33,319 nucleotides of DNA from Armatimonadota bacterium (lineage in GTDB: Bacteria > Armatimonadota > UBA5829): positions 1-33,319 of the forward strand of contig JBDKUO010000001.1 of assembly GCA_039679645.1 (NCBI GenBank). The letters run 5' to 3'. Both the position numbers and the translations under genes were made by a program. Position 1 is the stretch's first letter. Every line of letters begins with the position of its first letter. The notes beneath the pieces were generated by a model. The model saw nothing but the letters and a program-made list of their open reading frames with translations. It ran no database searches and was not told the origin of the DNA. Shown piece after piece: positions 7,899 to 14,379 of the stretch.

Positions 7899-9399
7899 CA
7901 ATCAACTTTTTTGGCGAGGTCATCTTCGCCGCGCGCAGCGCGCGCGCCCTTTCAGCCAGCGCCTTAACCCTTTCCCCAAAATCTTTATTGGCAGCTTCCC
8001 AGCGGCGGATCAGCTTGTGCCCATATGCGCGGTAGAAACACTTCCACGCGCGGTTATAGATCTGCTTTTTGGCCCAGTCCCATTTTCCGCTGAGTATGCT
8101 CAAGTTGATCTTGAAAGTAAACTTGAGCGTTTCCAATCCACAGAGCATTTTAACACACTCTCGCAGACTGTAAAAGCGCTTCATGACTTTGAACGTTTCT
8201 TTTTGGAGTTCGTAAGGGCTCATTTTTACGGGTTGATAGACAACATGCTGGCCGTCATAGAGCTGCCATTCTCGCGTGAGCAGCCGGTCTTCGCTTACCA
8301 TTTTGTCATAATACGGTGTGCCGGGCAGGGGAGTGAGGATCAGAAACTGAGTTGTATCTATATTGTTCTTCAGAGCAAATTTAAGTGTTTCCCGCAGACT
8401 CTGGGCGTCATCATTTTCGGCTCCGAAGACAAACATCCCATGCGTCATAATTCCATATTCGTGCAGGATTCGTATCGACTCGGCAATCTCTTCAACCGAT
8501 TGCCGCTTATTGTATTCTTTAAGTGTGGCAGGGTTTACGGACTCGAAACCTATGTAGAGCATACTGCAGTTCGAGCGCTTCATCAGCTTGAGCAGTTCTT
8601 TGTCTTTGACTACGTCTACACGCGCCTGAGCAGTCCATTTCGGCGTGATTCCTTTAGAGAGCAGGGTGTCGAGGAGCACCTTCGTGCGCTCGCGGTCTGC
8701 TGTAAAGTTGTCGTCATAGTAAAATACGCTTTTGGGTCCAAGCTGCTCTATCTCTTCGACTACACTTGCGATGCTGCGTTCGCGATATCCTCTGCCGAAC
8801 ATCTTGGTGACTGAGCAGAAACTGCAGTCGAACGGACACCCGCGCGAGGTCGCAATCGGGGTAATCCTAATCTTCTCATGTCCTTTAATGAGCGAGAGGT
8901 CCGGGAATGGCAGCGCGTCCAGGTCGCTGACAAGCGGCCTTGCCGGGTTATGCCTGATCTCATTGCCTACTTTATATGACAGACCTGCCACGGATGCCAA
9001 GCCAGAGCCGTTATCGAGAGCGTCTACAAGCTCGATCATCGCATACTCGCCCTCGCCCCTGACGCAGTAGTCGGCGTGCTGCAGGGCTTCCTCGGCGAGG
9101 AAAGTCACATGCGAACCGCCGACGACAACCGGAATTCCGGCCTCTTTCGCCAACTGGGCAATTTTGTAGCCTTCGGGGGCAGTGGATGTGGTAGTGGATA
9201 TGCCAATCATGTCCGATGTGAGCAGATCGGTGTAGTCCACATCCTGAATGTCCTGGCAGTATATGGACACGTCAATGCCTTTGTTTTTGAGCATTGCACC
9301 CATCAGAGGCAGGCCAAGCCTCGGCAGCGCTATGCCCGAGTAGACATGATAGCCCGGCGGCTTTGGCTCGACAAACGTGACTTTTTTTATTTTTGACAA
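7867..9399 (-). CDS. B12-binding-domain radical SAM enzyme, 510 aa
   Basis: The N-terminal Rossmann-like cobalamin-binding domain spans about residues 5-150 but lacks the DxHxxG histidine motif. The radical SAM domain (about 175-400) carries the [4Fe-4S] ligands C188, C192 and C195 in CPFDCSFC. A helical C-terminal extension runs from about 400 to 510. This layout is that of class B radical SAM methyltransferases and relatives such as the hopanoid methylases and BchE-type cyclases. The substrate cannot be inferred. The start is TTG at 9399 with AAGGGAG 9 bases upstream. It is the first gene of an operon with the kinase and zinc-ribbon genes. Confidence 0.88.
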   Translation of the reverse strand: MSKIKKVTFVEPKPPGYHVYSGIALPRLGLPLMGAMLKNKGIDVSIYCQDIQDVDYTDLLTSDMIGISTTTSTAPEGYKIAQLAKEAGIPVVVGGSHVTFLAEEALQHADYCVRGEGEYAMIELVDALDNGSGLASVAGLSYKVGNEIRHNPARPLVSDLDALPFPDLSLIKGHEKIRITPIATSRGCPFDCSFCSVTKMFGRGYRERSIASVVEEIEQLGPKSVFYYDDNFTADRERTKVLLDTLLSKGITPKWTAQARVDVVKDKELLKLMKRSNCSMLYIGFESVNPATLKEYNKRQSVEEIAESIRILHEYGIMTHGMFVFGAENDDAQSLRETLKFALKNNIDTTQFLILTPLPGTPYYDKMVSEDRLLTREWQLYDGQHVVYQPVKMSPYELQKETFKVMKRFYSLRECVKMLCGLETLKFTFKINLSILSGKWDWAKKQIYNRAWKCFYRAYGHKLIRRWEAANKDFGERVKALAERARALRAAKMTSPKKLIDVYQAKQDKG

Positions 9400-9505
9400 C
9401 TTTGCGGTCTCCCTTCGCGAGATACGATCACTCGCTCAAACTATCCCCATGTGCACTGCGAAGGAAACCACACTGTTTTGACCCGAAAAACCTTGGATAT
9501 CCACT

Positions 9506-9522
9506 CGCGGATAGTCTCCGCG
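9506..9522. other. short inverted repeat CGCGGA/TCCGCG in divergent gap
   Basis: A 6-base perfect stem (9506-9511 and 9517-9522) with a 5-base loop sits in the 238-base gap between the divergent radical SAM and dedA genes. It could be an operator or a leader hairpin. Nothing else in the gap looks coding. Confidence 0.3.
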
Positions 9523-9603
9523 GTGTAGAGCATAGGGAGCGCGGCTCATTAGAGAGCTGTCATCATGTTATACCCAAGCGTCGATATACACAAGAAGAAA
9601 TGG

Positions 9604-9609
9604 TATAAT
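9604..9609 (+). promoter_or_regulatory. -10 element TATAAT upstream of dedA
   Basis: A consensus TATAAT lies 28 bases before the TTG start at 9638. No good -35 is present at the right distance, so the call rests on the -10 only. Confidence 0.4.
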
Positions 9610-9637
9610 TTATCAATCAACTTTACGGGGGCATTTC

Positions 9638-10282
9638 TTGCAGTCAATACTCCACGCGGTCACATACTGGACAACCACAAATATCGAAGCTCTGGGTTAC
9701 TACGGCATTATGATAATGATGGGTATCGAGAGCGCCTGTATTCCTCTACCCAGCGAGGTTATAATGCCCTTCGGCGGATATCTTGTCTACAAAGACCCGT
9801 CGCGGTTCAGTATTTGGGGCATGGGAATGGCCGGTGCGCTCGGATGTGTGCTGGGTTCGATGATCGCATACTGGGCCGGTAAGTTCGGCGGCAGACCGTT
9901 TATCGAGAAGTATGGCCGCTATATACTCGTCCGTCACAAAGACCTCGATAAAGCCGACGCATGGTTTGGCCGATACGGCGACGCAGCTATCTTCTTCAGC
10001 CGCCTGATGCCTGTTGTGCGCACATTTATTTCATTTCCTGCCGGGATATCGGGCATGAAATTCTGGCGGTTTATCCTCTACACATTCCTCGGCTCACTTC
10101 CATGGTGCATCGCTCTAGCCTGGGTAGGCAAGGCCCTCGGGCCTCAGTGGGATACCAAGCTCAAACCCTACTTCCACAAAGCAGACACTGCAATTCTGGC
10201 TGTCATAGTGATCCTTATCGCTCTGTATGTCTATCATCATATTAAGAGCGAAAAGGACTATTGCAAAAAGACGCAGCTTTAG
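9638..10282 (+). CDS. DedA-family membrane protein, 214 aa
   Basis: DedA/VTT-domain proteins are inner-membrane proteins involved in undecaprenyl-phosphate or phospholipid recycling and envelope homeostasis. Family features seen here: the reentrant segment ESACIPLPSE (about 30-39), the glycine-rich helix with YWAGKFGG (about 78-85), and FSRLMPVVRTFISFPAG with its two functionally important arginines. Five or so hydrophobic segments and a length of about 200-220 residues fit the family. The start is probably TTG at 9638, with GGGGGC 6 bases upstream. The C-terminus is short and basic. Confidence 0.9.
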   Translation: MQSILHAVTYWTTTNIEALGYYGIMIMMGIESACIPLPSEVIMPFGGYLVYKDPSRFSIWGMGMAGALGCVLGSMIAYWAGKFGGRPFIEKYGRYILVRHKDLDKADAWFGRYGDAAIFFSRLMPVVRTFISFPAGISGMKFWRFILYTFLGSLPWCIALAWVGKALGPQWDTKLKPYFHKADTAILAVIVILIALYVYHHIKSEKDYCKKTQL

Positions 10283-10404
10283 CCCGCATCAGCTCCGATA
10301 AAAAAAGTGTTTCCTTCCTAATCATAATGCCATCTTGAAACGTCATGTTTTTATAGAGAGATCTGCAAAGACGTGAATATATTATCTCAGCAGATGGAGG
10401 GAAA

Positions 10405-12069
10405 ATGATAGGAAAGCGCTTTGTATTTGTGCTGATTGCGTTAATGTTGTGTGTGTCCGTGTGTGCAGCATTTGCCGGTACGCCGGCAACACCCCGCAAA
10501 GATTTGCCGATTTCGTTGAAACCGGTGTCAGCCCAGAAAAACTCGCTGTCAATATCTGTGGACCCGCGGATCGAGCTGCTGTCTATTGTGCAGTACTTGA
10601 GTGATTACAAAGAAATAGCAAATCCTGCTCTGGTAACCCGTCTGAACCACACATACCGAAAGGATGTTAACAACTGGTTTTCCAAATATAAGAGTCATCC
10701 CGTGATGGAAATGTTTAATCAGATGGCCAAGAATGGTTTTGCTTATGATGCTCCGCCGCATGCCGTGTTATATCAAAATACAGATCTGACTCTTAACAAT
10801 GTAATATACAAAGATGATCCGATGGACGTTCATCGTGCCGGGGGCAAGGAACAGATGGTTGCTTTCGCAAAGGCATTGAGATCATTTGCGGTGGAATCCG
10901 GCTTTCCTGAGTTTTACAAGAGTCACATCCCATTCTATGAACAGATCACCGGTGAAACGATAAAAAATGTCAAGGATGAGAACGTTATAGAGCAACTGGA
11001 GCAATATACCGGAGAGAAGAAAGCAAGTTATACAGTAGTAATTTCACCGCTTTTGGGCGGCGGAAGTTTTGGGCCTCAGGTCGAGCGAAAGAAGGGCTGC
11101 AAAGAAGTATATTGCATCATGGGGTCATGGCAGGAGAAAGACGGCATTCCGCAATTCGGTTCTACCGAGTACTTTCATAATCTGCAGTGGCATGAGTTCG
11201 GCCACTCATTCACCAATCCCCTAGCTAATAAATATCAAAGCCTGTGGGAGAAGCATTCGGACCTGTTTCGCCCTATGGAGGAGAAGATGAAAAGCCAGGC
11301 TTACGGCCAATGGAGCACAGTCGTTTATGAGAGCGTGCTGCGTGCTATGACAACCAGATTAGCCTATCGCTGTGACGGCAAGGACGCGGGAGACAGAGAA
11401 CTGCGGGGTCATACGGGAAATGGTTTTGTGTTTACCAAGGCTCTGGCGAATAAACTTGAGCAATACGAAGCAAACAGGACAAAATACCCTACTCTCGATT
11501 CGTTCTTCCCGGAACTGCTGAAAGTGTTTGACGGTTTTTCACAGGCTTCTGTAAAAGATGCTGTCGGCGGTGGTGATCTGATTCTCAACGATATGTATAA
11601 GAGTGCCGGGATTCTTGTCTATGATCTTCCTGATAATGCTTCTCGAGATGATGCTGTCAGCTATGTCAAGAAAGTACATGACAGATTCTTCGGCAGCCTG
11701 GAGATGATTGATGCGACTAAGCTGGACGAGGCAACTCTCAAGGAAAAGCTCAAAGGGGATTTTATTCTGTATACAACCATAGGATCCAGACTGTTTAATG
11801 CTGCAACCCAGCCCTTGAATATACAAATAAATGATGGGATACTGAACTGGAACGGTGTAAATGAACCGGTCAGCGGTCTGAGAATAATCCTCATAGGAAA
11901 GAACCCCTATGGTGACGGCAAATGTGAAATATATGCCGGAGGGTCAAATTCATCGCTGGTCGGCATTAACGGTTGTTTTCACGGGCCGTGTTCGTATCAC
12001 ATCTTTAAGGGTGACAAGCTGCTCAAGGAAGGTCATTACAACGCGAAGTTTGAGATGAGCAATCCCTGA
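10405..12069 (+). CDS. secreted HExxH (DUF4932-type) putative metallopeptidase, 554 aa
   Basis: A signal peptide (about residues 1-24, ending AFA-G) is followed by a large domain with the zinc-metallopeptidase motif H263-E264-F-G-H267. A possible third ligand is E309, in a helix about 40 residues later (YESVLRA). The general pattern agrees with DUF4932 proteins, secreted proteins with a gluzincin-like core. The extra C-terminal region (about 420-554) is unassigned. A strong Shine-Dalgarno GGAGGG at 10396-10401 fixes the start. The substrate is unknown. It precedes another secreted protein on the same strand. Confidence 0.82.
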   Translation: MIGKRFVFVLIALMLCVSVCAAFAGTPATPRKDLPISLKPVSAQKNSLSISVDPRIELLSIVQYLSDYKEIANPALVTRLNHTYRKDVNNWFSKYKSHPVMEMFNQMAKNGFAYDAPPHAVLYQNTDLTLNNVIYKDDPMDVHRAGGKEQMVAFAKALRSFAVESGFPEFYKSHIPFYEQITGETIKNVKDENVIEQLEQYTGEKKASYTVVISPLLGGGSFGPQVERKKGCKEVYCIMGSWQEKDGIPQFGSTEYFHNLQWHEFGHSFTNPLANKYQSLWEKHSDLFRPMEEKMKSQAYGQWSTVVYESVLRAMTTRLAYRCDGKDAGDRELRGHTGNGFVFTKALANKLEQYEANRTKYPTLDSFFPELLKVFDGFSQASVKDAVGGGDLILNDMYKSAGILVYDLPDNASRDDAVSYVKKVHDRFFGSLEMIDATKLDEATLKEKLKGDFILYTTIGSRLFNAATQPLNIQINDGILNWNGVNEPVSGLRIILIGKNPYGDGKCEIYAGGSNSSLVGINGCFHGPCSYHIFKGDKLLKEGHYNAKFEMSNP

Positions 12070-12177
12070 AGTCGTCGGTTTGTAAGGCCGGACATCGAGG
12101 GCATGGGCATGTTCCCCGATTACTGGCTCGACGACCCTGACCCTGTAGCTGCAATAGCGGCATATTGTTCTTTGAAA
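12070..12177 (+). other. in-frame extension after the metallopeptidase stop (possible coding remnant)
   Basis: The frame of the preceding gene stays open for 36 codons past its TGA (12067-12069) to a TAA at 12175-12177. The residues look protein-like, with an acidic/aromatic stretch MGMFPDYWLDDPDP that includes an ATG at 12103. It could be a decayed gene end, a small peptide or chance. No Shine-Dalgarno precedes the ATG. Confidence 0.25.
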
Positions 12178-12251
12178 TAAAATGAATATCTCTAAACAAG
12201 CAGCCTTTAATACTCGTCATGCATTTATAGCCAACAGATAGAGGATAATTT

Positions 12252-13046
12252 ATGAAATCAAAGACCTGTAAGGCAGTTATTGCACTTTTGGCTGCGGCTG
12301 TTTTTCTTATAGCTGGGGCAGGGCAGTCGACGGTTCTTAAAACGGGAGAGATGAAAACTGAGAAGCAATCGGTCGAGGTTGGACAGGCTAAATCAGCCGA
12401 TATAAGTCTCAGCCTTGAGACAGGCAGTTTGAAACTGCATGGCGGCGCAGCGAATCTTATGGATGCTGTGTTTACTTACAATGTGCCCGAGTGGAAACCG
12501 GCAGTTAGCTATGAAGTGAAGGACGGAGTAGGGAAACTCTCAGTAACGGAGCCTAAGACAGATGGCCGGGTCAAGGGCAAAGCAAAAAACGAATGGGATA
12601 TCGGACTCAAGAATGGCTTTCCGCTTGATTTGGAAGTGAACCTTACAACCGGAAGTGGGGAGATTGACCTGGGTGGCTTATGCTTGTCATCTTTTGAGTT
12701 GAATCAGGTTACTGGTAATGCGAATGTGAGGCTTTGCGATCATCCGAATGTTGCTAATCTCGATTTGAACTGTGTAACTGGGAGTATTGACGCTGATATG
12801 TCTGGCAAATGGCAGCATAATATGCAGGGTTCGATAAGTGTTGTAACAGGTGGCGTTAGTATTCGACTGCCACGAGATATTGGTGTGCGCGTGAGTGTGT
12901 CAAAGGTAACCGGCAATGTTGATACCGGCGGGCTGATTAAGCAGAACGGCTATTATATAAATGAGGCATATGGCAAATCGGATGTTACGCTGAGTCTTGA
13001 TGCAAGTGTTGTGACTGGTAATATAACACTAATCCAAAGTAAGTAG
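12252..13046 (+). CDS. secreted beta-repeat protein, DUF4097/toastrack-like, 264 aa
   Basis: A signal peptide (about 1-25) is followed by short beta strands with recurring VTGN/VTGS/TTGS turns (for example near residues 128, 154, 175, 198, 220 and 256). This regular pattern is typical of DUF4097/DUF2154-type 'toastrack' beta-solenoid proteins, whose roles include envelope-stress sensing and adhesion. It is the last gene before a strong terminator. A Shine-Dalgarno-like AGAGGAT precedes the ATG by 5-6 bases. The precise function is unknown. Confidence 0.72.
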   Translation: MKSKTCKAVIALLAAAVFLIAGAGQSTVLKTGEMKTEKQSVEVGQAKSADISLSLETGSLKLHGGAANLMDAVFTYNVPEWKPAVSYEVKDGVGKLSVTEPKTDGRVKGKAKNEWDIGLKNGFPLDLEVNLTTGSGEIDLGGLCLSSFELNQVTGNANVRLCDHPNVANLDLNCVTGSIDADMSGKWQHNMQGSISVVTGGVSIRLPRDIGVRVSVSKVTGNVDTGGLIKQNGYYINEAYGKSDVTLSLDASVVTGNITLIQSK

Positions 13047-13053
13047 ATAGGAA

Positions 13054-13085
13054 AAACAGCCGGGGCATCCTGCCACCGGCTGTTT
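13054..13085. terminator. bidirectional intrinsic terminator hairpin
   Basis: AAACAGCCGG (13054-13063) pairs perfectly with CCGGCTGTTT (13076-13085). The loop itself contains GGCA/TGCC, which extends the helix to about 14 pairs with one bulge. A/T-rich ends lie on both sides, so it can terminate the rightward beta-repeat gene and the leftward mraZ gene, which converge here. Confidence 0.85.
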
Positions 13086-13108
13086 CGTATTGCTGCTTGG
13101 CGCGGATA

Positions 13109-13543
13109 TCACGGGGTTTCGGCTTCCCTGCCCAGTTCCGCGATAACATCATCAGTCAGGCTGGCATTGAACTCGTCCCATCTAGACTTGCCCCATATCT
13201 CGACTTTGTCGGTCAGCCCGACTACCCAAACCGTATCACCGTTTTTAATGCCTGCATGGTTCATCAGAATCGACGATATCGCCACACGTCCCTGTTTGTC
13301 CGGCACACATTCGCTTGCCGCGCCCAGAAAATATCTTTCGAGTTTGACGCCGCGATCGTCCAAAAAGGACTTGGGCATAAGTTTTTGCTGGACCTGAGTC
13401 CATGTGTGCTCAGGAAACACCCACAAACAGCCGTGCAGACCTCTTGTCATTACAAAGCGCTCCCCCAGCTTTTGCCGGAAGCGCGCGGGAATGACAGTTC
13501 GACCCTTGTCATCGACCGTATGCTCATATGCACCTGAAAACAA
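13109..13543 (-). CDS. mraZ: transcriptional regulator MraZ, 144 aa
   Basis: MraZ is a ring-forming DNA-binding protein with two SpoVT/AbrB-like domains that usually controls the division/cell-wall cluster. Both halves show the family signature: YEHTVDDKGRTVIPARFR near the N-terminus and the second copy CVPDKQGRVAISS about residue 80. I place the start at TTG 13543 (giving MFSGAYEH, the usual MraZ beginning) because GGGG lies 6 bases upstream. An in-frame TTG at 13555 would add four residues and has no ribosome site. The usual partner mraW (rsmH) and the dcw genes are not adjacent. It follows a CxxC protein gene by 36 bases. Confidence 0.93.
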   Translation of the reverse strand: MFSGAYEHTVDDKGRTVIPARFRQKLGERFVMTRGLHGCLWVFPEHTWTQVQQKLMPKSFLDDRGVKLERYFLGAASECVPDKQGRVAISSILMNHAGIKNGDTVWVVGLTDKVEIWGKSRWDEFNASLTDDVIAELGREAETP

Positions 13544-13579
13544 ATGTAGCCCCAAATATACAATAAGAAATATGAAATG

Positions 13580-14203
13580 CTAAATGTTGAATACGCGATA
13601 GCGTATTGGTTGTTTGCGCGATGGTCGTCTCACCAGTTGGGCATGTTCTATCATCCTGAAATCACGCTTATCGGCGGACAACAGCGACTTTATAAACTCT
13701 TTATTACTGGCTTTATTGCCGGTTGCGGAGGCCTCGGCTGTGCAGCTCGCACAGTAGCTTCTGGATAAGAGCACGGAGCCATCGTCATCGGAGAAGTTCA
13801 CGACTATTGTAGGAAATGGTTCCACCTTACCGCAGATGTTGCATTTTGGGACGGCAAGCAGTTTGCTTCCCGTGTGCTCAGCAAGCTCTTTTATGATTCG
13901 GCAACTGAGTTCATCAAACGATCTCTGCGTGACCACAAACGCATAATTCTCTTTTAAGATATCTTCGATCTCATCGAGCATGCTTTCATTACATTCATGC
14001 GCCTGCACAACATAGCTCGCGAGCCTGCCCTTTGAGAGCTGCCTGATCATAAGCTCGGGTTCCAACTCTGAAAAGAGTCTGTCGATCTCACGCTCTTCAT
14101 TGTTGGAGCGTGTCTCAACCAGATACACAGCCCTCATCCCATTTGGTTTGGGATCAACGCAAATTTCCCGAACTGTCTCCACTGCCCCCACTTTTCCAGG
14201 CAT
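13580..14203 (-). CDS. hypothetical CxxC...CxxC protein co-operonic with mraZ, 207 aa
   Basis: I do not recognise the family. Residues 1-115 look like a mixed alpha/beta domain. C121, C124, C151 and C154 form a probable zinc site (CNIC and CASC, 26 residues apart), and the tail is basic (RRPSRKQPIRYR), which would suit nucleic-acid binding. No signal peptide or membrane segment. The ATG at 14203 has AAGGGAG as Shine-Dalgarno. A strong promoter with MraZ-box-like repeats precedes it, and mraZ follows 36 bases after its stop, so the two probably form one transcript. Confidence 0.72.
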   Translation of the reverse strand: MPGKVGAVETVREICVDPKPNGMRAVYLVETRSNNEEREIDRLFSELEPELMIRQLSKGRLASYVVQAHECNESMLDEIEDILKENYAFVVTQRSFDELSCRIIKELAEHTGSKLLAVPKCNICGKVEPFPTIVVNFSDDDGSVLLSRSYCASCTAEASATGNKASNKEFIKSLLSADKRDFRMIEHAQLVRRPSRKQPIRYRVFNI

Positions 14204-14226
14204 TTCAAGGCTCCCTTGGTATCAGT

Positions 14227-14266
14227 ATACCCTATTATACCACTATCTACCACTTTATACCCCAAA
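14227..14266 (-). promoter_or_regulatory. four 10-bp direct repeats resembling MraZ boxes
   Basis: Read on the minus strand from 14266 down, the repeats are TTTGGGGTAT, AAAGTGGTAG, ATAGTGGTAT and AATAGGGTAT, one helical turn apart. They begin right after the -10 element and cover the start point. Known MraZ sites are tandem repeats at 10-bp spacing (TGGGN with 5-bp spacers in E. coli, AAAGTG[T/G]N3 in mycoplasmas), and the second repeat fits the latter form exactly. The position implies repression of the CxxC-protein/mraZ operon by its own MraZ. Confidence 0.6.
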
Positions 14267-14295
14267 ATTATATTGCAAGACCGGCATGCAGTCAA
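14267..14295 (-). promoter_or_regulatory. sigma-70 type promoter of the CxxC-protein/mraZ operon
   Basis: On the minus strand TTGACT (14295-14290) is followed after 17 bases by TATAAT (14272-14267). A consensus -10 with a five-of-six -35 makes this one of the best promoters in the window. The leader to the ATG at 14203 is about 57 bases and contains the 10-bp repeats. Confidence 0.75.
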
Positions 14296-14345
14296 TACCT
14301 GCTATGAAAATCGAATGAGAAGATGCAGAGGGTAGGGGAATGCTT

Positions 14346-14369
14346 GCCCCGCGCGAGGGTACGCGGGGC
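14346..14369 (-). terminator. GC-rich hairpin just after the fused polymerase gene
   Basis: GCCCCGCG (14346-14353) pairs with CGCGGGGC (14362-14369) around an 8-base loop, starting 11 bases after the polymerase stop codon. No T-run follows on the minus strand, so it may be a transcript-end stabiliser or a weak terminator rather than a classical intrinsic one. Confidence 0.45.
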
Positions 14370-14379
14370 CGGAGTATAC

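Noticed and set aside
7837-8814. 325-codon plus-strand open frame
   Set aside because: It lies antisense to the radical SAM gene, whose cysteine cluster and domain order are unmistakable; composition looks like a shadow frame.
13097-13537. 146-codon plus-strand open frame over mraZ
   Set aside because: Antisense shadow of mraZ, which has clear family motifs on the other strand.
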